Source: Aedes albopictus
Taxonomy: Eukaryota > Arthropoda > Insecta > Diptera > Culicidae
Direction of reading: 5' to 3'
DNA: 64,000 nucleotides
Assembly: GCF_035046485.1 (NCBI RefSeq)
Contig: NC_085138.1
Location: forward strand, 46,349,464-46,413,463
Within the stretch, counting starts at the first letter, position 1. Each line of letters begins with the position of its first letter. Below are positions 11,801-25,500 of the stretch, piece by piece. The position numbers and the translations under genes were made by a program. A model generated the notes under the pieces. That model saw only the letters and a list, made by a program, of their open reading frames with translations, made no database searches and was not told where the DNA came from.

Positions 11801-13533
11801 AATATTTATTATGACACATTCTACGGGCCCCGTATCATCAATACTCAATTTTCAAAGTTTAAATTTGGCATATTTCACATTTTTATAATATTCTACACTA
11901 CTCTTGTCGTCCAAGAATGTATTCTACATGATATTAATGTGACAAAACATATTTATTGAACGACGGTTAAGATTAACAATAAAATCGTGATTCTAAGGCA
12001 TTTAGACACACTATTCATCAAAGCTGCCGTATTTTAAACACCAACGCACTGATTTTTCAAAAATCTCCCATGATTAACAGATAAATGTATGTAGATTGTT
12101 CAGCATACAAAGAATTTTAATTGTAATACTTTACAACTATGAGGTATGGTTGGTCAAAGTATAGGTTTTTAAAGCGTTGTAACTTCACGGAAAATCAACC
12201 TTATGAAATTTATTCAAATTCGGAACAAGTTTTAAATTTGAAATTTTGTATGGTCTTTGTACTCCAGAATATCTTTCAAATGAGATTAAAATAAAGGAAA
12301 TCGGTTCACTGACGCCTTAGTTTCACCTGGATGAAGTTTGCGTTGTAACGTCACGAAAAAAAGTTCTGTGGAAAAGACCAAATTTCTCTGGCTTGGACGA
12401 CTTCTGCAGTGGACAAAGGTAGTTCTATATTCCAAACCAATTTCTTTCTCGTTGTGTATGAGCCCTTTTTCAAGGTATCATTCATAAATTTCGTACCACT
12501 AAGTCCCTTTCATAAACTACGAAGACTCTTGAGACCCGAGGGATTTGATGTTTGGCCAACATCTACGCTCTATATAAATTCCAAAAATGGTTTAAATTGT
12601 AATTGTACTGCGATCTTGTAAAAATGACACTCAAACCGATCATTTATATGATATCAGAGCCAAACAGACGAAACACTGACAAAATTACCATCTCGTATAT
12701 CTCAGGGTATTGATAACTTCGAGAGTTGGTGTTTTCAGCAAAGTTGTTAGGTTGGTCAAAGACTTACAGTTGATGGATAGTATGGTTTAAAGTTTCTACA
12801 ACAAAGCGGCGCTAGAGAACTTACAAATTTCAAATTTCATGTATCTCAGGCCCCCATTACTTGGAAAGATGGTTTCTTCAGCAAAATTTGGTGAGTCAAG
12901 GACTTGCAGTGGATTTACCATTTGATGCGAGATTTCGCCACTAGAAGACGCTAGTTTCCATTTTGCAAAAGCTGGCAAACTATTAGAATTTCCCAAAAAG
13001 TATTTTACAAGCTGGATTTTGTTTCACTTTGGACATATTGTATTCGAAGCAAATGGTAATTAAAGACCAACATATTTTTCATAAATGTTCACAAATTGAT
13101 TTGATTTGTTTCACTTGGTTCCAAGATACAAAAGTTTATAAAACGACAGTCAAAAAGATGTATTCTGCTTGAAGTACTGCATCTTCGTGTAGAGCTAGCC
13201 AATCAAGTCCAAATTTGTAGCATTTACAGATAACAAGATGAGGAACTATCAGTCAAAATTTGAAAATTTTAAGAGTTACGGCTAGTTGAATGTTTTCAAG
13301 ATAAATAATAAAATTAATATGCTTTTGTAAATGTAAATGTAATATTAAACTGAAAGTTCTTGATCTACCAAACAACTCTACCGAAGCAACAATATTTCTA
13401 ATTATTCAGGATCCTGAGATAAACGAAACTAAAAATGTGTATACCTTCTACCGCCTCCTAGTGGAAGGATTTGAAATCATACGGCCCATCAATTTAAAGT
13501 TCTTGACCAGCCAAACAACTTTGTCGAGGACAC

Positions 13534-13598
<65 letters not shown>

Positions 13599-16500
13599 AA
13601 AGGTTCCTAGCGGCACGCCGACGGACGTAGAAACCTCTCCCATCACTGTACGCACAAGCGTCTCGCGTTTGCGCGGACAACGACAGTTCACTAGGCCTTT
13701 GGATAGGATAGAGTACGTAATCCTTCAGAAGCAGTTCACCAGCCGTGCACGGAACATGTCGTCCAGTAAGACACTGTTGCGTACTGACTCAGAAGGTTAC
13801 GGTAGAAGGTGTGAAAGTTTCGGTTTTGTCATATGGTCAATTTTGTATTTGTTTTTTTTTGTCATGTCAAGCTTTAAAGAATGTTATTGTTCATATTTAT
13901 GCTGTGCCCTATAATTCAGTAATCTTTGGTGTGCCTATGATCTGTTAGATAGTCGATGTGTTTGTTATGTCCATTTTCGTTGATCCTCATTTTAGTATTG
14001 TTTTTATTATCTTTGAAAGTTGTCTTTCGTCCACATCCCTATCAGCACTATCAGCATCGGTCCAAATAAGTCCATATTAAAGAAAACCTTTCATACACTC
14101 AGTCGAAAAATCTAATTTGTCATAAATAGTCTACGTTAGTCAAAGTCGAAGTAGTCAGTTTTTGTCGATTTCGTCTTGATCACACGTTAGCTTCGAATCT
14201 ATAAGCAAGCACTGTTAAATGCTGCACTTTCCACTATTAGTTACTTAGTTATTTTAAATTGATATTGAAAATTATAGAGAAAATTGAATCACGAAAGCAC
14301 ATCAAATGTTGAGAACTATGTATTAGCAAATTGAATACGCGAGATACTACTAATTATTTCATATTTGAATTAAATTTGTATAGTGTATTTGTTAAAATTA
14401 ACCGAATAGTGGGAAGCCCAGGAAACAGTTCAAAGTCTGCTGACTCAAAAAAGATTCCGAGACTCGTCACAAAACACAAAAAATTGCATTATGATTCACA
14501 ACGACTCTCGAAACCTTCACAGACTCAATAGACCAGAACTGTTTTCTGGGTATAGAAACTACTAGGCCCCAGCAGGTCCCTCCTGTTTATCGAGCATTTC
14601 TGATAAATCAGCCATACTCCATCTGTAGCAGCCGGTTCGCAATGAACCGTTGGAGGCGCATTAAAGTGTTAAAGGTGATATTTTCATTACAAGAATTACA
14701 ATTAACATCCTTCACTTTAATACCGTCGAACCCTGTGATCTTGGCCAGGGAACTTTGTCGAGGACACCAACTGTCTAAATAATAAGGTTACGTCTGTCTT
14801 TGATATCACAAGAATCACCGACTCATATATCTCAGGACCCTGATTACTTAGAGCAACATTAACGGCGGCTACTATTCGAGCAACCCGCGCAGCGCTACCA
14901 TTTTGACTTAACCACCCTTTTCCACACCGGTAGCTATCAAATTAGTCACCCTGATTCGTATCGGGAGGGCTGTCATATTCCCATAGAATTTTTAGCAGCG
15001 CAACTGTCCCGCTACTATATTTGGTCACCCACCCATAGCGCTACTATTTTGCGAGCGCATTCAGCAGCGACCGGTAAAGTTTGCTGCAATGATGGAGGGC
15101 TGCCAAACGGGGTATAGAAGCGCACCGTTAAAGGTGCTCTTAGAGAGTTATTTTTAAGTATCTTTAGTTTAAAAGTCGTTTGGTTTAAGGTTATACTTGC
15201 CTAGTGGTAGTTGAAATTTTGGAAAACCATGCACATTATATTTATTTATAAAAGAAAAGTTGAAACTTTTTAAAAAGTGCCCAAAAATTTACAAATTTTG
15301 ACTGCTAGTTTCTCAATTAGTCAAAACTTATAGGAAACTTTTTGAGAAATCATTTGCAAACTATTACAAACTTTTATTTAGCATCAACCAATGGCGAAAT
15401 CTCACGTCAAATGGTAAATTAGCTGTAAGTCTTTGATTTATCAAACAACTTTTCCGAAGACATCAACTCTCTAAGTAAGTAAGTAAATAAGATTTTTTAT
15501 CACTGTTAGGTCTATTTGTCTCTGAGATCACAGAAGTTGTTCTTAGGGTCCTAAGTGGTATGCAGATCCTCTGGTATGCTTTTGATTCAATAAATTCTCT
15601 CATACAAATTATAGCATTTTCACTTGAATAGACGACATTGCATATGTCGTTTTCGTTTTTGTGGCGGTGCTACACCGCTTCGTGGTACACTTTTCGCTGA
15701 ATAAACGAACATTTTCGGTGCAGTTGCATTGGTGTGCGTGTATAAACATCAAAATATTGACAACTTTGCAAACGCTGATCGGTGGACGCGGTGTGCACCA
15801 GCTACACTCCCGATTTTTTGAGTGCTACACTATCATGCGCAGAAAAACTGCTGCACCGGTGTAGCACGAAAATCAAAAACGAACGTTTTCGGTGCAAAAG
15901 TGCTACACCAGTGTAGCACCACCGCAAAAACGAAAACGACAATAGATTATTTAAGAAATCTTTATCTCGTCGGAGTGATGAGTTATATGCTGAAAAATCT
16001 AAATATCTGTCGGTGTGCAGTAATGGATCTCAGCGCGCTAGTCTTTGGGACAAAACTAGAAGAATATGGGTGGTACTAAACCGAAGATGGGTGCCGGTGT
16101 CATTAACCTTCATGTAGGAATATTCATACTACTGATAGCAATAACTTGGCCCTCCGAGCCATTTATTACAAAACGGATTTTCAATAGAATAAAGTTCTCC
16201 GTGAAGCAGTGAAGATAATGCAATAATATAATTACAAATTCGGGCAAATTTGGCTGATTATTCTGGTTCTAACATGATGGGCATATTCGTGACGTTACAA
16301 CGCGAGCAGAACCCTGTTTGAAACTGAACGGGCGTTGTAACGTCACGAAATGTAAAAGTCGATTATCCAAAAACAAATCCAAAATTTATATGTTTTATTT
16401 CATTGAATTGAAGAACCAACCAATAAATTTTAATGGTAGAAAAAAAAATTAGGATATCATAAAAATCCGAGCAGATTTTTTAAGATGTTGGTTTCGCGGT

Positions 16501-19500
16501 AGAGAGGGTCGGATTCTAGCGCGTTGTAACGTCACGCTACAAATACGCATTTTAAACACGTTTTTCTAATGCAAACTAAATGTTCAATAGGTCAAATATA
16601 TCAGAAATTTTACAAGGAATCCGAATATGAAAAAATATTTTGAGGTTTATAATCGTTTTCATGAGTTATAGTGAAAAATCTGACTACGAATGCGTCAAAA
16701 CGTTGTAACGTCACGGTAGAATGTGTCTTATACTATTTTAGTACTGGTTTCTGATGCATTCCATTTCTGATTTATTCCACTGTCCGAACTGGAACAAAGT
16801 AGCGGCAAGTAAGCTTAGCCTGAGTGCAAAAAATAGTGATGTTCAGGCTATAGGAAGACTGCTCAATAATGTTTACTTTTCGATTCTTTTTAAATTTCTA
16901 TGATTTGAGAAAACCTACAAATGGAAGATGACATCAAGACCATGGAAACTTTCACACCTCATTGATATTGTGCATTCCCTCTTGTCAAGGATTTTACGAG
17001 ATAAAATATGATTCATGATGCTTCAATGGTTTGCTCTTCTTTTAAATAGGGGTCATTCTTTTCTGTTGTGCTGATTGAAAATGATATGGCATTCAACTAA
17101 GAACACGCTCATCATAATTTCCCCTTCTTTTATTCATAGGCTATTCTTTCGTGTTATTTTGGAATATTCAATCGATGAAAAAGCCCTTTAAAATGCATAA
17201 TACCATTAAAATGAGTCACCGTGATTGTGGTAACACACGCGATCCAGAGAATGTAAGATATGCTTGCTTACAAAGGAAGTCTATGAGCTCAATTTTAATG
17301 TTTATTAACAAGCTTTGAAACAAAAAATCAATAAAATTTGTTTGATAGATTTTAAGATAAGCACTAGAGTGGGTCATCGTTTATATAGAAAAATGAAAAA
17401 TTCAATGGTATCCCATCAGATCAAAGTTTTTTTGATCCCATTTCAGGACCCAAATAAGTGTGCAAAATTTGAGCACGATCGGTTATGTCTACGTTTTGCG
17501 CATCGCGTTTGAAGTTTGTATGGGGTTTTACATGGGAAAACACACTTTTTGCCTTTCTCTCATAACAAGCTCAATTTTTTCTAAAACCATGTAACCGATA
17601 AAGTGAGAACATAGCCTAGGGTGTTCTGAAAAACTTTGTCGAAGACCGCGAAGTGATCTGATGCTTATGAAAAAAGTTATAGCGTTGACATTGCTTGGCG
17701 AAACAGCATGATTTTGTTGCTATTGTTATTCCTTTACATGTTAAAACATAAACACATGCATGCGGTGCGTTGCTTATAACTATTTTTACAAGCATCGGAT
17801 CGCTTTGCGGTCTTCGACAAAGTTTTTCAGAACATCCTAGGCTATCATTTTTTAGTATCGGTTGAAAAGTTTCAGACAAACTTTTTCAACTTATGGCAAA
17901 AATGCAAAAAAGTATGTTTTCCCATACAAAATCCCATACAAATTTCAATTGCAATGCGCAAAGTGTAGGCGCAACCGATCGTGCTCAAATTTTGCACAGA
18001 TACTCGGGACTCAAAACGGAACCAAAAAAGCTTTGATCTGAGAAAACGGTTCCGATGACCCACACTAATAAGCACTCTTTAGAATTTGTGTAAATTAATG
18101 CATTCAAGCTAATCACAAGTAAAATTTGGAATTGAAATTTCTGCAGAAAATATTAGTAGTTAGACTGCCGACAGTATTTTAACAACATATTTTGAAAGGA
18201 GAGTATATGATGAAAGAAGGGAGAATATCTGATGGAGATTTTTACTGCACATTACGCTTATAGATACCAGAACAGTTGCACACAAAAACAAAATATCAAT
18301 GATAAATGTAGCAGCGGTTCAATCACTGATGATTGATTGAACAGTTCATCTTGATAGAACATCCTATATTTAAAAGAAGGGAAATTGTATTACGAGAAAG
18401 GTTATCAATCAGGTCAAAAAGATGGTCTTTGCAGAAGTATATCAGGCCGAAGTACATTGGGCCGAAGTTCATAAGGCTGAAAGTGTCGTTAGGCTAGATG
18501 GGTCATCAGTCCGATTGAATATAAAGCCATCAACGGGCAATCTAGTTGAATGATTTGAATGTATTCTATGCATAATCGTCATAAGAACTGCCTACTGTGA
18601 AAGAAGGAAATACCCGTGATGGAATAGCTACTATGAAAAGATAAATAAGAAACCAGTTTACCGACAATCAAACCTAATAATCAAAAGAATAGATGACTTC
18701 TCAAAGAAGGTAATTCCGTTATGGGACAGTCAGTAGTTTAACAAACTACTATCGTCAATAAACTATGCAATAGTACAACTGGGGGTGGAAGCTCAGGTAA
18801 AATATTATCTCCTGGGCGCCCATTAAAAACACCACCCCCGGCGAAGACTGGCGCTCGAGCCTAGCTATTTAGCACTGTAGTTGGAGGAAATGCCAATGCA
18901 GAACCCGTAGCTTCCGGGAAGGTAAGCCCAGCTCCTTGGGTTAGTGGGTTGGTGTCAGGCCCTGCGAGCCAGCCGTAAAAAAGACTAGCACCGGAAAATC
19001 AACAAGAGAAGAATGCGAACCGATACCAATAGCGACGACCACAGCGACGAAAAGGGACTTGCGATTGGAAGCTCGGTACGTGGAACTGCAGATCTCTCAA
19101 CTTCATCGGGAGCACCCGCATACTCGCCGATCTACTGAAGGACCGCGGGTTCGGAATCGTAGCGCTGCAGGAGGTGTGTTGGACAGGATCTATGGTGCGA
19201 ACGTTTAGAGGTAATCATACCATCTACCAGAGTTGCGGCAACACACGTGAGCTGGGAACAGCTTTTATAGTGATGGGCGACATGCAGAGGCGCGTGATCG
19301 GTTGGTGGCCGATCGATGAAAGAATGTGCAGGTTGAGGATCAAGGGCCGATTCTTCAACATTAGCATAATAAACGTGCACAGCCCTCACTCCGGAAGCAC
19401 TGATGATGACAAAGACGCATTTTACGCGCAGCTCGAACGCGAGTACGACCGCTGCCCAAACCACGACGTCAAGATCATCATAGGGGATCTAAACGCTCAG

Positions 19501-22500
19501 GTAGGCCAGGAGGAGGAATTCAGACCGACGATTGGAAAGTTCAGCGCCCACCAGCTGACGAACGAAAATGGCCTACGCCTCATCGATTTCGCCGCCTCCA
19601 AGAACATGGCCATTCGTAGCACCTTCTTCCAGCACAGCCTCCCGTATCGTTACACCTGGAGATCACCACAACAAACGGAATCGCAAATCGACCACGTTCT
19701 GATTGATGGACGGCACTTCTCTGACATTATCGACGTCAGGACCTATCGTGGCGCTAATATCGACTCCGATCACTACCTGGTGATGGTTAAACTGCGCCCA
19801 AAACTCTCCGTTATTAACAATGTACCCGGTACGATCTAGAGCGACTGAAGCAACCGGATGTCGCCACCGCATACGCGCAGAATCTCGAGGCAGCGTTGCC
19901 GGACGAGGGTGTGCTCAATGTGGCCCCTCTAGAGGACTGCTGGAGTACAGTGAAAGCAGCCATCAACAACGCAGCCGAGAGCACAATCGGGTACGTAGAA
20001 CGGAGTCGACGAAACGATTGGTTCGACGAGGAGTGCAGAGCGGTTCTGGAGGGGAAGGATGCAGCGCGGGCGGTAATGCTGCAGCATGGAACCCGACAGA
20101 ATGTGGAGCGATACAGACAGAAGCGGAAGCAGCAGACCCGTCTCTTCCGGGAGAAAAAGCGCCGCCTGGAAGAAGCGGAGTGCGAGGAAATGGAACTGCT
20201 GTGCCGTTCACAGGAAACACGCAAGTTCTACCAGAAGCTCAACGCATCCCGCAAAGGCTACGTGCCGCAAGCCGAAATATGCAGGGATAAGGAAGGGAGC
20301 CTCCTGACGGACAAACGTGAGGTGATCGAAAGGTGGAAGCAGCACTTCGACGAGCACCTGAATGGCGAAGAGAATGTAGGCACGGAGGACCAAGGCAGCG
20401 GAGGAAATGACTATGTTGGTGCAGCAGAGGACGGGAACGAACCAACTCCCACGCTGAGGGAAGTTAAGGATGCCATCCACCAGCTCAAAAACAACAAAGC
20501 GGCTGGTAAGGACGGTATCGCAGCAGAACTCATCAAGATGGGCTCGGAAAAGTTGGCCAACTGTCTGCACCAGTTAGTAGTCAAGATCTGGGAAACCGAA
20601 CAGCTACCGGAGGAGTGGAAGGAAGGGATAATCTGTCCCATCCACAAGAAAGGCGACAAGTTAATGTGTGAGAACTTTCGAGCGATCACCGTTTTGAATG
20701 CCGCCTACAAAGTGCTATCCCAGATCATCTTCCGTCGTCTTTCACCTAAAGTAAAAGAGTTCGTGGGAAGTTACCAAGCCGGTTTCATCGACGGCCGGTC
20801 GACAACGGACCAGATCTTCACCGTACGGCAAATCCTCCAGAAATGCCGTGAATACCAGGTCCCAACGCACCACCTGTTCATCGACTTCAAAGCGGCATAC
20901 GACAGTATCGACCGCACAGAGCTATGGAAAATTATGGATGAGAACAGCTTTCCCGGGAAGCTGACTAGACTGATAAGAGCAACGATGGACGGTGTGCAGA
21001 ACAGCGTAAGGATTTCGGGTGAACTATCCAGTTCATTTGAATCTCGATGGGGACTACGACAAGGTGATGGACTTTCCTGCCTACTATTCAACATCGCCCT
21101 GGAAGGTGTTATGCGACGAGCCGGACTCAACAGCCGGGGTACGATCTTTACGAAATCCAGCCAATTTGTCTGTTTTGCGGATGACATGGATATTATTGCT
21201 AGAATATTTGGAACGGTGGCAGAACAGTACACCCGCCTGAAACGTGAAGCAGCAAAGGTCGAACTGGTGGTGAATGCGGCTAAGACAAAGTACATGCTGG
21301 TAGGTGGGACTGAGCGAGACAGGACAAGCAGCAATGTTACGATAGACGGGGATACTTTCGAGGTGGTAGAAAAATTCGTCTACCTCGGTTCCTTGCTAAC
21401 GGCTGACAATAACGTGAGCCGTGAAATACGAAGGCGCATCATCAGTGGAAGTCGTGCCTACTATGGGCTCCAGAAGAAACTGCGGTCAAAAAAGATTCAC
21501 CCCCGCACCAAATGTACCATGTACAAGACGTTAATAAGACCGGTGGTTCTCTACGGACACGAGACATGGACGATGCTCGAGGAGGACCTGCAAGCACTCG
21601 GAGTTTTCGAGCGACGGGTGCTAAGGACGATCTTCGGCGGTGTGCAGGAGAACGGTGTGTGGCGGAGAAGAATGAACCACGAGCTCGCTGCACTTTACGG
21701 CGAACCCAGCATCCAGAAGGTGGCCAAAGCCGGAAGGATACGGTTTGCAGGGCATGTTGCAAGAATGCCGGACAACAACCCTGCAAAGCTGGTGTTTGCA
21801 ACTGATCCGGTTTGGCACAAGAAGGCGTGGAGCGCAGAGAGCACGATGGGCGGACCAGGTGGAGCGTGATCTGGCGAGTGTTGGGCGTGACCGAGGATGG
21901 AGAGCTGCAGCTGCAAATCGAGTATTATGGCGGCAAATTGTTGATTCAGTATTATCATGAATTTGATGTGAACTAAATAAATGAAAATGAAAATGAGTAC
22001 AACTCGAAACAAATGCTTGTTATGAAAAGAAGGGAAAATCTCAGATGGAATTCAATACTTTCGTAACAGTATAACACCAACACCAAGAAATCATTATACA
22101 AATGAACTTTATGAGATATGTACTGAGAACCACCATAAAACCAAAATAAAAACTTTCACGTTTTGGGGCGGTTTTCAAAACCTCTACAATAAGGTGGCCC
22201 ACACTTATATGAAAAACAAAAAAATCGAAAAATGCCAAGTCTTACCTCCTCAATCAGTTGTTTTGGACTCCCAGAAGCTACGTTCAAAATTTAAGCAAAA
22301 TCGGTTGAGCCTAAGCGGGCGTTAAAAACGCTTGAAGTTTGTATGGGAAAACTTGGCCAAATGTATGCAGAAATTTTAAGTTTTCAAATTTTGCCGCTAG
22401 GTGGCGCTGTAAGCGTTCAATAATCGAACCCTTTGGTATTATTGTAGGTGACTATATGCCAAACAACTTTGTCGACGACCGCAAAGTGATCCAACGTCTG

Positions 22501-25500
22501 CCAAAAAAGTTATACCTTAGGAAAAGTGAGGATAAACTTTATTTTTATTTTTCCAATACATGTAAAGGAATAATATCAATAATGAAATCTCAATACTTTG
22601 CCTCACTTTGCCTAGGGTATAACTTTTTTCACAGTCGTCGGATCACTTCCCGGTCTTCGACAAAGTTCTCTGGCATATAGTCACCTACAATAATACCAAA
22701 GGGTTTGATTATTGAACGCCTACAGCGTCACCTAGCGGCAAAATTCGAAAACTTAAAATTTCTGCATACATTTGGCCAAGTTTTCCCATACAAACTTCCA
22801 GCATTTTGAGCGCCCCCTTAGGCTCAACCGATTTTGCTTAAATTTTGAACGTAGCTTCTGGGAGTCCTAAACAACTAATTTAGGAGGTAAGACTTGGCAT
22901 TTTTCGAAATTGTTGTTTTTCATATAAGTGTGGGCCACCCTACTCTACAAGACTAATTGGTAATCAAAATGGTTCTTGGCATATGTGATAAAAGAAAAAA
23001 TGATAAGAGACTTTCATAAAATCATGGAAGTATATCTCAGTATCCATAGAATGCGCTAGATTCGAGGAATGTTAAAAAAAAACTCAAGGGACTCAAAGCA
23101 TCTTCTAGGACTTTGAAAACAAATTTGAACATCGTTTGTAAAGAAAATTAGTAAGACGGCCTACTGACCCGTTCGATCTTATGAACTACGGTTCAACGTA
23201 CTTCAGTCTGACGTACTTCAGCTAAGCGTACTTCGGCCTAATGGGCGGAACCCCTAGTTGTGCATTGAGGTCAGCGTGATGAGCGTCAGCTGATGCACGA
23301 AGTATGTTAAGTGGCAAATGTAATACTCTGTTCGGGGAAATATTTTTCAGGGAAATTGAAAATTCGGGGATAAAACTTTCGAGAAAACTTTATTTGGGGA
23401 ACTGATTTTCGAGGAAATGTCGTACAATCTTTTGTGGCAAGTGATCATTTCGAACAAGAATGTAATGTATATTCTTTTCGGGGAACTGGCTTTCGGGGAA
23501 ACGGGCCATTCGGGGAGCTAGCATTCGGGGTACCGACATTCGGGGAAAAGTAGCACAATCGATTCAATCAAATGCTGCTATGTAATTTCCAGTATAACGA
23601 TCATGTTAAAATATTGACATTGAAACATATGATACCACAACTCTAATTGAAAGTACACAAAAATAACAATTTTGCGAAGCAGAATTTTTCTTACATATTA
23701 TTATTTTTTATCTTTATTCTTACGAGATTTATACAAGATGAAGTAGAACTTTTTATGATGTTGAGCAATTTAGACTCTTTCATTTTTGGCCACTTGGTGT
23801 TTACGCTCATTTGAAAATATGTCTATGTTGATTCACCGGATGTCGCTACTGCATACGCGCAGCATCTCGAGGCAGCGTTGCCAGACGAGGACGATCTCGA
23901 TGTGGCCGCTCTAGAGGACTGCTGGAGTACAGTAAAAGCAGCCATCCACGACGTATCCGAGAGCACCATCGGGTACGTAGAACGGAGTCGACGAAACGAA
24001 TGGTTCGACGAGTAGTGCAGAGCGATTTTGGAGAAGAACGCAGCACAAGCGGTAAAGCTGCAGCAAGGATCCCGGCAGAATGTGAAACGTTACAAACACA
24101 AGCGGAAACAGCAGACTCTCCTCTTTTGTTGAAGTGCGAGGAAATGAAGCTGCTGTGCCGTTCCGAAAAAAACACGGAAGTTCTACCAAAAGTTCAACGT
24201 ATCCCGAAACGACTTCGTGTCGACGAAATCTGGGATATATAAAAAAAGCTGGAAGCAGCACTTCGACGAAAACCTTAATGGCGTGGAGAATGTAGGCACG
24301 AAGACCAAGGCAACGGAGGAAACAACTACCTACGTCAGTGCAGCAGAGGACGAAAATTATCCAACTCCCACGCTGAGAGAAGTTAAGAATTTCATTCACC
24401 ATCTCAAAACCAGACCGACTAAATGATAAAATATCTAGAAAACTGAGTATCACTCACCTCTTCACCAACTCCTTCACGTCAGCAAGATATCTCTGCATGT
24501 ACCGGACGGGCTCTTCCGCGCCATGTGTGCATACATCTTGTAATTTGGGCGACACCACCAGCAGAGTTCCATCCGTTTTGCTTATTTTCTTGACCACCTT
24601 GACCAAAATCACTTGCCCCACCTGGATGGAAACCCGCTCTCCGGCGTCGGCAAATTCGCGCATCTTCAGCGAAACGTTTCGATGGTAATCCTTCAACGCC
24701 AGCCGGAAGCAAATCTTCTTTTCTCGCGTCAATATTTCCAGGCAGTACGCCCTCAGGACCTGACCAATTTTGACGTCTTTCAGCTGGGTGGGTTTGCGCC
24801 GGAAGTAGTCCACGTCCCGGCAACTGTAAACGTTTTCTTTCACGTTGACCACCTGAAGCTGTTCGCCTTCTTTGAGCGCACTGGCGTAGATCGGATTGTG
24901 GGAAGGGAAATCGGAGAACAGTTCCGGCGGAACGGATCCGGTCTCATTTTGTTTCACCAGGTAGATGTCGGCCCCGGTGGCGTAGACGCCGGTGACGGTT
25001 CCGCTAACCACGTGGCCCAAACTTTCGCTATCACCGTCCAGAGGGATGGCGACGGTGATCTTTTGGGCGTCCTCTGAGAGTTCGTGCACGGTGAATCGCT
25101 CGACAACTCCCGGTTTTAGTCGCGAAATTCTGTCCTGGTCCTGGGTTACGCTACGGCAGAACTTGAACAAAATGGCGGTAATCCGGTTGCAGAATGCCAC
25201 TAGGAAATATTTTTCCTGCTCAGAAATCACCGTACCGAGGTACCTTTGGCCTTGTTTAAAGTCTTCCCGAGCGGTGACCAGCTTAGCGGATTTCTTCAGG
25301 TATTCCGGATGATTGGAGAATTGGGCCATTTTGCGGTCTTCTTCGATGGCGATCAAACGCAGCTTTACCATCTGATTGACGGCGTGGGTTTTCGAAGGTT
25401 CGAAGTTGTGCGAAGTGACGATTCCCTTGACGTTGTCCAGCGATACCAAGAAACCCCGCTTTCCATCCAAAACCTTGGTTATTCGGCAGTTGTAAACATC

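Larger units (their letters stand above)
18781..21995 (+). mobile_element. Full-length RTE-clade LINE (JAM1-like)
   Basis: This element is 3215 bases long, the usual RTE length. It is bounded by a perfect 9-bp target duplication AGTACAACT (18772-18780 and 21996-22004). There is a GC-rich 5' end, no ORF1, and one endonuclease plus reverse transcriptase region. It ends in a short ATGAAA-type tandem repeat instead of poly(A), as RTE elements do. JAM1 is the known RTE of Aedes, and the assignment to it is from memory. Confidence 0.88.
10268..24457 (-). other. Rrp5 intron 2 (14.2 kb)
   Basis: This is a GT-AG intron on the minus strand joining exon 2 (phase 2) to exon 3. The exact phase match argues that no coding exon is missed between them. 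It holds trefoil gene 3, two families of short-motif MITEs, a degenerate repeat field, a retroposed segment, two foldbacks, one full-length RTE element and one RTE fragment. Confidence 0.85.

Noticed and set aside
13489..13691. Minus-strand open frames with long poly-lysine runs
   Set aside because: They are translations of the poly(T) tract of the retroposed insert, not genes.
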